A stretch of DNA of 47,701 nt from Synechococcales cyanobacterium CRU_2_2 (GCA_012034805.1 JAAUOP010000022.1:1-47701); one strand, 5' to 3'; shown: positions 1-10,383, numbered from the stretch's first letter. Numbers and translations are program-made. The notes: generated by a model from the sequence alone, not told the origin.

Positions 1-540
1 CGTCAAGTCGATCGTCACAACAGTCCCCTCCAGCTTCAGAAACCGCCAAAGAATTCCACTGGACACACAACCATAAATCACCGGGAGGGGCTTTTCCTTT
101 AATTGGTTAAACCGTTGGGCTGCAACCATTTCAGCAATACACTGCCCCAACCCCAACTTCAAATCCGCCTGCTTGGCTTCAATCAACACCACGACCGGAG
201 CTTCGATCTCTAGCTGTTCTGCCGAGCGGCTAATCAGAAAATCACAGCGCCCACTGAGTTTTGCCTCTGCATCTACCGTAAAATCTTCACCCGAAAACAG
301 TCCAATCTTACGATCGAGTTGCCGCCTAGCTTCCACCAAAACGGGGCTAATAATGAGCTCCGATCGAGCTTTCTCACTTCCACTCGCCGTCGCCAGCGGT
401 AGATTCTCTGCCAAAACTGCTACCAGGATTTCACTCGGTGCCACCGGAGCCGCCTGTGGCAAAAACTGCACATCTTCGATGGTCGTCAGCCCAAAGGCCG
501 TTTTTACTGAGCCGATCGTCTTGAAATCGCTGTAAGCCAT
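1..540 (-). CDS. PD-(D/E)XK nuclease-family protein, partial (runs off window start)
   Basis: The minus-strand frame is open from the ATG at 538-540 to the window edge, giving 180 residues with no stop; the C-terminus lies outside. The protein begins MAYSDFKTIGSV and matches from memory a conserved cyanobacterial family related to PD-(D/E)XK nucleases. An Asp (D100, context GRCDF) is followed by a hydrophobic strand ending LIEAK (E121, K123), the classic D...ExK arrangement, and then by a conserved GQCIAEMVAAQ helix. Proteins of this family are usually annotated only as hypothetical or as predicted nucleases, and substrate and role are unknown. It is transcribed in the same direction as the photolyase but lies downstream of it, about 30 nt after the photolyase stop. 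No plus-strand frame here is convincing. Confidence 0.75.
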   Translation of the reverse strand, partial: MAYSDFKTIGSVKTAFGLTTIEDVQFLPQAAPVAPSEILVAVLAENLPLATASGSEKARSELIISPVLVEARRQLDRKIGLFSGEDFTVDAEAKLSGRCDFLISRSAEQLEIEAPVVVLIEAKQADLKLGLGQCIAEMVAAQRFNQLKEKPLPVIYGCVSSGILWRFLKLEGTVVTIDLT

Positions 541-570
541 AACGTTGACGGTGACCTTTTTAATGCAGAA

Positions 571-1996
571 TCATCCCAGTTTAACACTTGCATAAAGTGT
601 CTTAAAGCGTTGCTGCTGCACCTTGTGAATCACGATCGCCCCAGGATAGTCTCGCCGCGAGTGAGGCTCAAACTGACCGCTAAGCAACGCTCCCGTATCC
701 ACCGACCCCAGCTCCGGCACCCACTGCCGAATGTACTCGCCGTCCGGGTCAAACTTTTGGGCTTGGGTATAGGGGTTAAAAATGCGCAGGGGCTTTGGAT
801 CCATGCCACTGGATGCACTCCACTGCCAGCCGCCATTATTCGCGGCAAGGTCGCCGTCCACGAGCTTCTGCATAAAATACTTTTCACCCCAGCGCCAGTC
901 AATGATCAGGTCCTTGGTTAAAAAACTAGCGACGATCATCCGACACCGGTTGTGCATCCAACCCGTTTCGTTGAGCTGACGCATGGCAGCATCCACAATT
1001 GGGTAGCCGGTTTGCCCCTCGCACCAAGCTTGGAAATGCACTTCGTTATTTTCCCAAGGAAATCGTTTCCACTGCTCTCGGTAGGGGCCTTGGGCCAAGT
1101 CTGGAAAAAAGTGCAGCGCGTGCTGATAAAACTCACGCCAAGCCAGCTCCTGTTGCCAGGTTTGGATATTTTGGCGAGCTTCGTCGCTGCGGGTGTCGGC
1201 CATGGCTGCTGCGCTAGTTTGCCAGAGGGTGCGGACACCGATCGCACCAAATTTGATCGCAGCACTGAGAAAAGATGTGCCTTCAACTGCGGGGAAATTG
1301 CGCTGCTCATCGTAACTTTGCAGCATTCGCGCTGAAAATGCTCCAGCTGCTCGAGAGCTGGAGTTTCGCCCGGTGGTAGCAAAAAGCGATCGTCGTCCCA
1401 AACAAACCCCAAATCCTGAGCAAAGGGAAGTGGCCCCGCTCCGGCTTGCTCCGCCTGGGCCAGTTCGGTCTCGCTGAGGCCCTCAAGACCTTCCGGGGCG
1501 GCTAGGGGGGCGGCCTTTTCCTGCTTGCTCCAGTTTTTCCAAAAGGGGCCATAGACCGTGTAGGGGTCGCCCTTGCCGGTGCAAATGTCGCCAGGGGCAT
1601 GTAGGAGCTGGTCCCAGCCCATTTCGGCCTCGATGCCTTGGTTGAGTAAAGCGCGGGCCACGGCAGCATCGCGCTGGTGGGAATAGGGTTCGACGTCTTG
1701 GTTCCAGTAGACGGCGGCGGCTCCGAGCGCAGCGGCGAGGGAGGGAATTTTTGTTCGGGTTTGCCCTGGAGGATCAGAAGCTGGCTTCCAGCCTGGGCAT
1801 AGCGCGCCTGCAACTCTTCTAGGCAGCCAATCATGAATGCCACGCGGGCCGGAGCGATATCGTCTGCGGCGAGGATGTCAGGGTCAAGGCAAAAGACGCC
1901 TGTCAGCTGGGCGGTGCGTTGGCGGGCTGCGCTGAGGCCTGCATTGTCGGAAAGACGCAGGTCTTTGCGATGCCAAAAGAGGATGCGATCGGTCAT
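571..1996 (-). CDS. phr: Deoxyribodipyrimidine photolyase (class I), frame-disrupted twice
   Basis: FAD-dependent enzyme that uses blue light to split cyclobutane pyrimidine dimers. The N-terminus ([15 protein letters not shown]) is the Rossmann antenna domain, and the C-terminal part carries the FAD and substrate motifs [19 protein letters not shown] and [18 protein letters not shown]. The protein is readable only across three frames. The first break is at the A5 run (plus-strand T5, 1748-1752), where a sixth base restores ...[17 protein letters not shown]. The second is near 1324-1335, between ...LEHFQRE and [14 protein letters not shown]. Both are consistent with one missing base. Once joined, the length is about 475 residues, normal for the family, and no domain is missing. 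Sequence error or very recent inactivation fits better than old decay. The Nudix gene upstream is 27 nt away on the same strand. Confidence 0.9.
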
Positions 1997-2023
1997 GGGG
2001 ATGCTGGATTTGAGCCGTCTTTT

Positions 2024-2515
2024 TTAGAGTAACGCAGTCATTGTCCCCAAATACTTGGTCGTCGGGAATCCCTGAGCTGCATCTTGCCAAAACCCGTCAG
2101 TTTTGAGGTATTCGGGGTAGACCGTGAGCGAGCCCATCGCCTCTCGTTCCACCCAAGTTGCCTCTACAATCGAGAGCGCATCGGTGGCGTTTTCGGGGAG
2201 GTGGTCTAGGGTGATCTCGCCGGAGATGGCGTCTGCGACCATGTAGAAGGCGACATGCTGGACTTGGCGATCGCGATCGCGAAACTCATGCACATAGGCA
2301 ATGCGCGACACCGTAACCGAGAGCCCCGACTCTTCCTTGGCCTCTCGACGGGCGCAATCAAAAATCGAATGGTCTTCTGGCTCGAGGCCGCCTCCTGGCG
2401 AAAGCCAGATTATCTGACCTGTCCGCAGCGATCGGTGTTTGACCAGCAAGATCTCCCGAGGTTCAGGGGAGGAAGGTCGAAGAATCAACGTAGCAGCCCG
2501 AACCCGGTGACGCAT
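2024..2515 (-). CDS. Nudix hydrolase
   Basis: 163-residue single-domain Nudix protein. Such enzymes hydrolyse nucleoside diphosphates linked to another moiety. The Nudix box is seen as GGLEPEDHSIFDCARREAKE followed by ESGL. The metal-binding REAKEESGL core is intact, while the first Glu position of the consensus Gx5Ex7REUXEE appears to be His (acidic residues lie one and two positions before it). The substrate cannot be predicted; the WLSPGGG stretch before the box is typical of housekeeping or ADP-ribose-like members. The start MRHRVRAATLIL begins directly on the first beta strand. It is 27 nt upstream of the photolyase on the same strand, so a two-gene transcript with a repair or nucleotide-sanitising theme is plausible (inference). 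Confidence 0.85.
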   Translation of the reverse strand: MRHRVRAATLILRPSSPEPREILLVKHRSLRTGQIIWLSPGGGLEPEDHSIFDCARREAKEESGLSVTVSRIAYVHEFRDRDRQVQHVAFYMVADAISGEITLDHLPENATDALSIVEATWVEREAMGSLTVYPEYLKTDGFWQDAAQGFPTTKYLGTMTALL

Positions 2516-2583
2516 GGAGTCAAAGCAAGAATCAACACCTGACTTTAACCGATCGCCACTGGTACGCGATCGCCAGCTTCAAG

Positions 2584-4205
2584 TCATGGGGATTGAATCA
2601 GAGCTGCCTGGGAGTCGTTACCGAGGGAGATCAACGGTGCCCCCAGCGGATCCGTGGCAGTTGCCCTGGTTGCCCCCAGCGGCAACCGCCAAATCTGGCT
2701 CGTGCTGCCCTCGGACAAATCGATCGAAAATATCAAATCATCACCCAGCCGCGTCAAATTTTCGATGCGGCTACCGCCGAGTTCCAGCGCCGAAGCCGCC
2801 AGTAAGGTTCCTTCAGGCGTTCCGTCCGTTCGCCACAGGTCGCGGCTGGTGCCGTCGCGGGTCGCGGTGAAGTAGAGCGCCTCTCCCACAAGGATAAAGT
2901 CCTGGGGGGCAGAGCCATTGGGCCGCATAACCGGTTCTAGGGGCAAGGCTCCCCCCAACGGACGACCGGGGGACGGCCAAACCAGGGGAGAAAAACCGCT
3001 AACACTACTGTCTTGAGCAATATCCTTGAGCTGAACAGTACCCGCCGCTGTGCCATCGCTCACCCAGGGTTCCGTGCCATCGGGGCCTGTGGCGCTGAAG
3101 ACGATGCGATCGCCCAAGCGGGTCATCTGGGCAATCAGTGAGCTACCCGGCCCCGGATTGATATCCCGAATCAACTGGGTTCCGGCCTCGCTGCCATCGG
3201 TACTCCACAGCTCCATGCCAGTTTCTGGGGTGCGGGTGACAAACAGCAGACGGTCATTGACGACGCTGCTGACTTGGGAAACTAGGCCCGAGAGGGGGCT
3301 AATGTCTTTGACTCGCCGGGTGCCCGCCTCGGTGCCGTCACTGGCCCAGAGCTGTTCGCCCTGGAGTCCCTTGGCGGTGAAGTAGATTTCGCCCTTGAAG
3401 GCTTGCAGGAGATTCGGGGCGGAGCTGGTGAGACCGGGACGAAGATCCTTGACAATGCGAGTACCTGGACCGCTGCCATCGCTAACCCAGAGTTCGTAGC
3501 CTCGGACGCGATCGCTCGCCTCCAAAAACACCCGCTCCCCCACAGCCAAGGTGACGGGCAGCATCCGCGCCACTGCGAGCTCCTGCAATACCTGGGTTCC
3601 CGCCTGGGTTCCATCGGTCACCCACAATTCTCGGCCAAAACTGCTGAACAAGAACTGATTATTGACTTGAGCGTTGATCGAGCCAAAATTGAAGACTCGA
3701 TTCTCGGGGTTAGAGATGACTTGGGTCCCGTTAGCGGTGCCGTCGCTGGCCCAGAGCAGGCGCTGGGCGGTTTCGGGCTGGTAGGTTTCAAAGAGGAGGC
3801 GATCGCCCAAAACCTCTAGGGGCGAGGTGACCACCAGCTGACTACCCGGAACCAAATCGGTCAGAATTTGGCTACCTTCCGCCGTACCGTCAGTGAACCA
3901 AACATCGCTGCCCAGGGGGCTACGAGCCTGAAAAACATCGCGCCCTTAAAAGGAGTGAAGCGATCGGGACTGGCAGAGTTGGGAGACTGGCCCGAGCTGT
4001 TCGGAAAAATATCGACGAAGAGAACGGTTCCGTCTGGTGTGCGATCGCTGATGCCTAGCTCCGTTCCGGTCTCCGGGCTGCTGAGGCTGAAGAGCAGGCG
4101 ATTGGCTGTACCCGACTGGGCAGTATCCCCCAATCCATTCAAACCACTGGCCCCGATGCGCCCTGGCAGGGTACCAATCCGTTCTGCCGTCGGAAGATTA
4201 GTCAT
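2584..4205 (-). CDS. ELWxxDGT-repeat protein, frame-disrupted
   Basis: About 540 residues made almost entirely of ELWxxDGTxxGT repeats, each with a hydrophobic strand, a W/DGT turn and a following strand such as LKDI or IRDINPG. Nine copies can be read: ELGISDRTPDGT, DVWFTDGTAEGS, LLWASDGTANGT, ELWVTDGTQAGT, ELWVSDGSGPGT, QLWASDGTEAGT, ELWSTDGSEAGT, EPWVSDGTAAGT and DLWRTDGTPEGT; the first is degenerate. Such repeats occur in large secreted or surface proteins and probably form a beta-propeller-like fold. No signal peptide is seen at MTNLPTAERIG, so secretion, if any, would use a C-terminal or type I route (inference). A frame change falls at the homopolymer 3931-3935 (A5 on plus); a sixth base joins ...GAMFFQARSPLGSDVWF. 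Exact function unknown. Confidence 0.75.
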
Positions 4206-4697
4206 TGTTCTAAAGCCCTATTGAAGTCCCTGAGTGAAAGTGTGAGCTGAAGTAAGCAGGGACGAACCGCGTTCGTCCGGGCTATTGAGAGCGCATACCG
4301 TCAAACTAGTCTGGATAAATCAGGGGATTCAGGCAGAACTTTACAATTTTTTTTATAGACAAAATTTGAGTTCCTATTTGAGTTCTTATGGGAGAAGCCC
4401 ACACCATTCTGTTGATTTCCGTACAGCAGTTGTGCTCAAAATCTTTGCTATTACTTAAGTTTGCGTCAAAGGGAACAATTAGGAATTACTCAAATCCCAA
4501 AAGTCCGTCAAGAAGCGAGTTCTTACTCAAATTATCATGCCTGCACAATGGCCCAATGAGGCGGATCTAGAGCGACTATTTTGGGGCTACTATCGCCATT
4601 CTCAACCGCCTTAACAATTCTCTTACTATTGCTTTACAGTCAAAACTCTTAGCTATTATTATTAACTCGTACACTTGTCCAAGGCTGCCGCTTTCCC
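4206..4697. other. AT-rich intergenic region between divergent genes
   Basis: About 490 bases separate the ELWxxDGT gene (minus) from the PhoD-like gene (plus), so both promoters should lie here. The left end holds a perfect palindrome (4260-4278, listed separately). The rest is AT-rich. A 60-codon plus frame at 4388-4570 has no recognisable features and is not annotated. No clear promoter hexamer pair was identified. Confidence 0.5.
4260..4278. repeat. REP-like palindrome (GGACGAAC-N3-GTTCGTCC)
   Basis: Perfect 8-bp inverted repeat with a 3-base loop, 54 bases upstream of the ELWxxDGT start. The same core with small changes recurs at 21556-21580, and a half copy lies near 21621. GGACGAAC/GTTCGTCC palindromes resemble extragenic palindromic repeats familiar from cyanobacterial genomes (recognised from memory). 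Confidence 0.6.
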
Positions 4698-7227
4698 ATG
4701 AGTCAACAAGCTGATTTTGCTCAGGCTTGTTCTAGTTCTATCGATTTAACCCAGCTCCCTCTCATTCTGGCGGGGCCTGTTTTGCGGCGGACGACAGCTG
4801 AAGCCGTTACCGTCTGGATCGCCTTACAACATTCTTGCAAAATTGAACTCAACATACGAGTCACCCATCACGCTGGAGAGACGATCGGCCCAGTCATTTT
4901 GAAAGGTTGCGGCACAACCGTTAAAGTGGGGAAGTCACTGCATGTAGTTGCGATTACGGCGATCGCCTCAGGTACAGATGCACTAGAGCATCCCGAGTCA
5001 TCCAAGGTTCAACCCACACAGCCTGATTCCCTTGCGAAAGTGGCCGAGCCAGAGGCGTTGTGTTTAGAGCCAGGGCAGATCTACGCCTACGATCTGGATT
5101 TTTCAGATTGAATCACACACCAGAAGCGTCTTCTGCTCTATCCCTTGACCCAGCCCTTCCGATTTCTCTGCAACAGGCCCTGACCTCCCCACGCTTTCCG
5201 GAACTTTCCATCAGCTATTTCAGCCATGGTTTGCCGACCTTTGCGCTCTGCCCGGCTCAACTAGACCAACTTCAGATCTTCCATGGATCTTGTCGGAATG
5301 TACAAGACCGGGACCACGATGCCCTCGCCATCGTGGACTGTGCCGCAGCTCACCACGCAGCCCAACCCAATCACCGGCCCCATCAGTTGTTCTTCACCGG
5401 AGATCAAATCTATGGCGATGAAGTAGCCGATCCATTTTTGTGGGCCATTCTTCGGGCTCAGGACGCTATCTTCAACGAGGATGAGTCTTTAGTCATAGAA
5501 AATACAGAGCCCTTCGACTTGAGTCAGGCATTGCAGCCCGGTCAGCGCAATCAAATCGCGACTCAAACTGCAGGCCTAACCGCTAGCCTCAAGAACACCC
5601 CAGAGAAAGCGAGTAGCCATCTCTTTCGCTTTGGTGAATACTGCGTTGCTTATCTGTTTTCTTGGTCCCAATGCCTCTGGCAGCTCGATTTTCCGCAAGC
5701 AAGTGACCTGGGCCAACGGGGTAAACAGGCGAAGCAATGGGACCGAGACGTAATCCACCTAAAACGTAACAGCCAATCTCAACATTTGGTTCGGCGAGCC
5801 CTCGCCAATGTGCCGACTTACATGATTTTTGACGATCATGATGTCAGCGACGATTGGAACATCAATCAGGCTTGGTGTCAGCGGGTGCTGGGGTCTTCAA
5901 TGGGCTATCAAGTGGTGCGTAACGCCATGTTGGCCTATGCCCTATTCCAAGGTTGGGGCAATACACCTGAACAGTTCGCTAGGGGGACAGTTGGTGCAGA
6001 ATTGCTAAAAGCAACCGAAACTTGGTGTGAAACGGGCGATCGCGCTGCTGCATTTACCCTCACCAGCCTGCTAGGTATCCCTCCTCAGAAGCAACTGTTC
6101 AGGCCCGATGGTGACACTTGGGTTTTGAATTCAGCTTCCGCCAGTCTGAAGTGGCACTATGCCATTGAAGGAACGAATCACCGGATTTGGGTCCTCGATA
6201 CCCGCACCCAGCGGGGCTATCCCCAGGATAAACCACCCACTCGCCCCCCCAGCTCATCAGCCCATCTGGGTTTAAAGCGCAGTTGGGGCCGCTTCAAGCA
6301 GAGTCATCTGGACAGCCTCAACTGGATTCAACAGCAGGTCCGATTCGTCTGACCTTCATTGTTGCTCCAACGAACGTCTTCACGCTAGAAGTTTTAGATT
6401 GGCTTCAATCTCTAGCCCTCAAAAGCAATCGAGTTTTTGATGCCGATGTGGGAGATTCTTGGAATCTTGAAACGAGTAGTCGTGCAAAGCTCCTCAGTTG
6501 TCTCTTCGATATTCGCAGGCCAGTGGTTATTCTATCTGGAGATATCCACTTCGGAGCAAGTATAGAAGTTGATTATCAAATTAACAATCCAGCGGCATCT
6601 CACAACCCATCGGCAACGCTATCCTCTGACTCAATAATCAAGGGCCGCTTAACCCAGTTAACAGCCAGTGCAATTTGTAATTCAGACACCATGACTGGAT
6701 TACTGCACACCAAGTTGAAATCATTACTGCCTGAACGTTCAAGGTCCTGGCTGGGCTGGAACCAGCCTGCGCTCCAAGTAGAAGTCACATCTATTTGGCA
6801 GGCTCACTTGCGACGACCCTGGCTTAAACTAAGGCAGCGCTTTCCATCTGCCAAGGCATTGAGTCCAGAAGAACAGCTATTGGTACGCGATCGCCTGCCC
6901 AGTTGGCAATACCAAACAACCTGGATGAAACGGCAACCGGCTCGGCGCTCCATCTGGCTCTCAAGCAGTCCCCCCTGGCTCACTTCCTCGGGGCGCTCAG
7001 GACTCCACTCTAAGCTTACGAAATGGTTATGGTACAACCGCTGGCTACAAGAAGGGCATGAGGTTGTTGGCTTCAACAACATTGGCCTAGTTCATTTTGA
7101 ATACCGTGGGGATAAAGCGGACCTTGTAGTCCTGCACGATTTATACTGGTACTCGCCCTGGAGAGCTTCTCAGGTTATATACAGTCGTTTTGAATCGAAC
7201 ATTGCTAGGAATTCAGGAGCAGCATAG
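4698..7227 (+). CDS. PhoD-like metallophosphatase, frame-disrupted twice
   Basis: About 843 residues when the three frames are joined. Motifs typical of PhoD-like calcium/iron phosphatases are LFFTGDQIYGDEVAD, YMIFDDHDVSDDWN, RIWVLDTRTQRGY and VVILSGDIHFGASI (metal and phosphate ligands), ending in NNIGLVHFEY. The N-terminal part (LPLILAGPVLRRTTAEAVTV) is the usual beta-sandwich lead-in. There is no Tat or Sec signal peptide, unlike canonical secreted PhoD, so a cytoplasmic or unusual location is likely (inference). Breaks: T5 at 5099-5103, where a sixth T gives YDLDFFRLNHTPEASS, and GG at 6337-6338, where a third G gives QQGPIRLTFIVAPTN. Start ATG 4698. Convergent with amyA across the hairpin at 7286-7314. 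Substrate unknown. Confidence 0.85.
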
Positions 7228-7285
7228 CTAAGTTCTGACCCAAGTAAGTTTAAGTCCTATTTTGGAGCTATTGGCAGACAAGGAA

Positions 7286-7314
7286 ATGGGCATCAAAAAA
7301 TACTTGATGCCCAT
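7286..7314. terminator. Perfect 11-bp hairpin between convergent genes
   Basis: ATGGGCATCAA and TTGATGCCCAT pair perfectly around a 7-base AT loop, midway between the stops of the PhoD-like gene (7227) and amyA (7342). A short T-rich stretch follows on plus and an A/T-rich stretch on minus. Position and symmetry suggest a bidirectional terminator or an mRNA 3'-end stabiliser. Confidence 0.7.
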
Positions 7315-7341
7315 CAATTTAAGACAGTCTTCGTGCTTGTT

Positions 7342-8820
7342 TTATTCCTGAGGAACCCAGACTGAGACTGAACCAGGATCACAACGAAACTCTGCCCAAC
7401 CCTCATCATTGGTCGTGATCATTTCTGAAATATGCTCGGTCAAGTCGAAATAGGTTCGGTTCGCTTGCCCAACCTCCATCCACTTAGAACCCGCATCGCC
7501 ATTGCTGAGAACAACCGCCATTGCACCCTGGTTTTCCTTCGTTCCTAAGCGAGTCCAGCCAACAGTATTAGCATGGTCAAAGTAGTCGTATTGGGCACCA
7601 AAGGCATAATTTTGACGAGCTTCAAGAAACTTATCAATGAGCCATTGATGGCTACTCATCCAGATCTCGTATTCCTGACCATCCTTGCCAGCATCTTTGT
7701 AGTGGGCACCAAAATAATCTGGATAGAAGATACAAGGATAACCATCTCGGCGCAGCAAAATTAAAGCGTAGGCCAGTGGTTTAAACCAGGGCTCTACCAC
7801 AGACTCTAGAGCTTGGAGTGGCTGAGTGTCATGGTTGGCCACAATTGTAACAGCTAAGGTTGGCTCGTTCTGCACGAGAGAACCATCAAAGATGGTGCGC
7901 ATGTCGTAGCCATTGCCCGCTTTGCTAGCTAGAGCAAAGTTGAGGTGCAGCGGTGCATCAAATAGTGCAACATTTCCTCCAGTGACATCAATAAAGTGGT
8001 GTAGCGCTTCCACCTCATAGGACCAATATTCGCCAACCGAAAAAACATCTTTCCCAGAATATTCTCTCAGGTGATTGATCCATTGAGGAAAGAATCCAGC
8101 TCTAACATGCTTTACAGCATCAAAACGAACACCGTCGATTTTAGTTGTATCAATGTACCATTCCCCCCAAGACTTTAACTCCTGGCGCACTTCGGGGTGA
8201 TTGACATCTAGATCACAGCCCATTAGATAATCGAAGGAACCCTTCTCTGAATCAACGTTATCGTCAAAGACCTTCCCTTCAAACAGGAAAACAGCTTTGT
8301 ACTCTGGATCAAAATCATTGAAGTCCACTGCTGTAAAGTGCCACCAATGCCACTCGAAATCGGAATACTTCTTGCCTCGTCCTGGAAAGTTGAATTTTGT
8401 CCAAGACTTAATTTTTCGCATCTCCCCAATGGATGTGTTGCGATCGCTCTCGTTAAATGGCGTGGCATTAAATTCTTCTGTTTCGTCTCCACCAATTCGA
8501 TGGTTGAAGACAACATCTGCATAGACTTCCATGCCATGATCATGGGCGACTTCAATGGCTTTGACGTATTCGTCCTTAGTGCCATATTTTGTCCGTATCG
8601 TTCCTTTCTGATCAAACTCTCCTAGATCATACATATCATAGACGCTATAGCCCACGTCATAGCCACCGCTATTGCCTTTGTAAGCTGGTGGCAGCCACAG
8701 GGCTGTGACGCCTTTTTGTGCGAGCTCTGGAGCGTGGTCTCGCACCTCGTTCCACAGGCCTCCATCCGGCGGGATATACCAGTGGAAAAACTGCATCATT
8801 ACCCCATTGAGATTAGCCAT
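7342..8820 (-). CDS. amyA: Cytoplasmic alpha-amylase (GH13)
   Basis: Endo-acting alpha-1,4-glucan hydrolase of 492 residues, collinear with the E. coli AmyA type: MMQFFHWYIPPDG at the N-terminus, the LWLPPAYKG loop and GYDVGYSVYDMYDLGEFDQK. Catalytic triad: nucleophile D234 (GVRFDAVKHV), acid/base E264 (FSVGEYWS) and D331 (VANHDTQPLQALE). Region I is ADVVFNHRIGGD. There is no signal peptide, so it acts in the cytoplasm, probably in glycogen or maltodextrin turnover. The frame is intact over the full family length, which contrasts with the broken neighbours. Divergence from other GH13 enzymes is low enough to be confident of the subgroup. Base composition is slightly more AT-rich than the genes around it. 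Confidence 0.95.
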   Translation of the reverse strand: MANLNGVMMQFFHWYIPPDGGLWNEVRDHAPELAQKGVTALWLPPAYKGNSGGYDVGYSVYDMYDLGEFDQKGTIRTKYGTKDEYVKAIEVAHDHGMEVYADVVFNHRIGGDETEEFNATPFNESDRNTSIGEMRKIKSWTKFNFPGRGKKYSDFEWHWWHFTAVDFNDFDPEYKAVFLFEGKVFDDNVDSEKGSFDYLMGCDLDVNHPEVRQELKSWGEWYIDTTKIDGVRFDAVKHVRAGFFPQWINHLREYSGKDVFSVGEYWSYEVEALHHFIDVTGGNVALFDAPLHLNFALASKAGNGYDMRTIFDGSLVQNEPTLAVTIVANHDTQPLQALESVVEPWFKPLAYALILLRRDGYPCIFYPDYFGAHYKDAGKDGQEYEIWMSSHQWLIDKFLEARQNYAFGAQYDYFDHANTVGWTRLGTKENQGAMAVVLSNGDAGSKWMEVGQANRTYFDLTEHISEMITTNDEGWAEFRCDPGSVSVWVPQE

Positions 8821-8849
8821 CGTAGAGACCTCAAATATAGCCCTGTTGC

Positions 8850-9170
8850 TTACAGTGATGTCAGCACAGCCGCCATGCCATGCCGTAATGCTATCGCGGC
8901 TAGCCGGCCATTAGCGAGGTCAGCATAGAGGGTGATTTCAGTAGCGAGGATGAGTAGGGAAATGAGTTCTAAGGTACCCAGGAGATAAAGGGCTAGGGCA
9001 GGTTTGGGGACGAGGAGGAAGAAGGTGATGAGGGCGGTGGGGATGATGACGCCGAAGAGGCCGAGGGTGACGTAGAGGAGGTTGTTGCGAAAGCCGATGC
9101 GTTGGGCTTGTTCGGCTTTGAATTTGTCGTATTCGAGCAGCCAGATTTTGAGGATGGGGTCTTCGGCCAT
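8850..9170 (-). CDS. Small membrane protein of unknown function
   Basis: 106 residues starting MAEDPILKIWLLEYDKFKAEQ. A charged, helical N-terminus (1-27) is followed by two likely membrane segments, about 31-53 (LLYVTLGLFGVIIPTALITF) and 57-82 (a Leu/Ile-rich stretch after KPALALYLLG). From memory, cyanobacterial proteins with this N-terminus are longer and end in a conserved cytoplasmic tail, so the C-terminus after residue ~85 may be altered or truncated. The stop lies 29 nt upstream of the amyA start on the same strand, so co-transcription with amyA is possible. No function can be proposed. Confidence 0.5.
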   Translation of the reverse strand: MAEDPILKIWLLEYDKFKAEQAQRIGFRNNLLYVTLGLFGVIIPTALITFFLLVPKPALALYLLGTLELISLLILATEITLYADLANGRLAAIALRHGMAAVLTSL

Positions 9171-9332
9171 GGGGACGGCCCAAGAGGATCCTGAATCCGG
9201 CCCTAAACGATACTATGCCAAGTGACCAAGTTGAGTTGTTCAGTTATTTCCCAGTGGGCTATTGCATAATTCAGGGCTGGCTCAGTTTGGACTCGCGATC
9301 GTGCCCCAAGAAATCCATGACATAATGAATGA

Positions 9333-9545
9333 CTATGGCAAGGTGTGTCCATATTGTGGCTCCATGCCTTTCGTGATTTCAGCTTGTTCGATGCCTTTTA
9401 GAAGTTTAGCGATTTGGGTGGGTAGGGATTGGAGCCCGCATTCGTCCAAGTAGTTTTGGAGGGCCGCTTCCATACTGGGTTAGTTGTCTTTGCATTCGTA
9501 GACGGTTCCACCTTTGTCGTAGGCTCGAACGAAGGCGGAAGTCAT
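9333..9545 (-). pseudogene. Fragment of a small cyanobacterial hypothetical gene
   Basis: From the ATG at 9545 a 71-codon minus frame reads MTSAFVRAYDKGGTVYECKDN, a TAA (9480-9482), then PSMEAALQNYLDECGLQSL and on to a stop at 9333. The two halves look like parts of one short protein (a VRAYDKGG beta hairpin plus an ALQNYLDE helix) separated by one nonsense codon. Similar short cyanobacterial proteins exist in memory but no name can be given. A downstream restart at MEAALQNYL is possible. Confidence 0.4.
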
Positions 9546-9821
9546 GTTGTTTTGTCCAATTTCGATCCAGTCGAAGAATTGAGCAAAGTCGATGATGGTT
9601 GGATATTGTGTAACCGTTCAGGGGGTATCAAAAACAGTTCAAATGCCTCTGCACAGGTGATTTGAACGATTTCAATCAAAGAAGATGTTCCAGCAACTGC
9701 TCTCAAAAACAACTCTTTTACAAGATCACATGTATTACTCGAGTCGGCTCAAGCGCTACTGGTAGCGTGTTACTTGTCCAAACAGTCTACATATACCCTC
9801 TGAACGGTTGCGATATTGTTG

Positions 9822-10082
9822 TTAAGAGCTTTTGAATTTTAGCATGACTTCAGGATCAAAGTATTTGATAAAAAATTGTTTAGAAACGGCAAGATCAATT
9901 CAATCTGCAATGACATTATCTAGAGTAAATTCTACTTCAATCGATTCAACGATAAAATTAGCATGATTTCTTACAAATGGCCTTGATCCTTGGTCTGTAT
10001 CGAAAATATGAATACCAGATAGGTCGATATCATAGTGGCAAAACAGATTCAGATGGATCTTGCCGGTTTAGCAGTCTTCCAT
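9822..10082 (-). pseudogene. Degenerate coding remnant with two in-frame stops
   Basis: An 87-codon minus frame with TAA at codon 5 and an internal TGA. Between them it reads a protein-like sequence (HLNLFCHYDIDLSGIHIFDT, FIVESIEVEFTLDNVIAD, stop, IDLAVSKQFFIKYFDPEVML). The balanced amino-acid composition and the length of coding-like sequence around the single TGA suggest a decayed gene rather than chance. The family was not recognised. Confidence 0.35.
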
Positions 10083-10383
10083 AGCGCTGACTTGTAGGTT
10101 CTCAAAGACTATCAATTTCCCGTATCATCTTCTCAATCGTTTGCTGGAGTAGTGGCATGGCAAGCTGAACAGACGATCAGTTTGTTGGTTTTCCGTATCC
10201 TGAAATCGCTTTATTATACTTTCAAAACTTTTTCATAGTGTAGCTATCTCCTGTGACAATTTAGACTAAATCATAAACACTTTATAGTTGTTTTCTGAAA
10301 GACGTAAAAGTTATGCCGTAAGCATTCGAATACCTCTATTTAGATGGCTTTGAAGAGCCTTATCCTAGTCGCTTTTCGAACGA

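Larger units (their letters stand above)
9171..10383. other. Decayed AT-rich region with gene fragments
   Basis: Some 1.2 kb without an intact gene. The minus strand contains at least two stretches of coding-like sequence interrupted by stops (9333-9545 and 9822-10082, listed separately). The remainder, including 10090-10380, shows no recognisable protein, RNA or repeat. Base composition is more AT-rich than the flanking genes, consistent with old, unselected or acquired DNA. Confidence 0.5.

Noticed and set aside
4388..4570. 60-codon plus-strand open frame upstream of the PhoD-like gene
   Set aside because: No ribosome site, odd composition, no family resemblance.
9262..9665. Two short plus-strand open frames
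   Set aside because: They overlap a more protein-like minus-strand reading with a single stop; the plus translations show no structure or family features.
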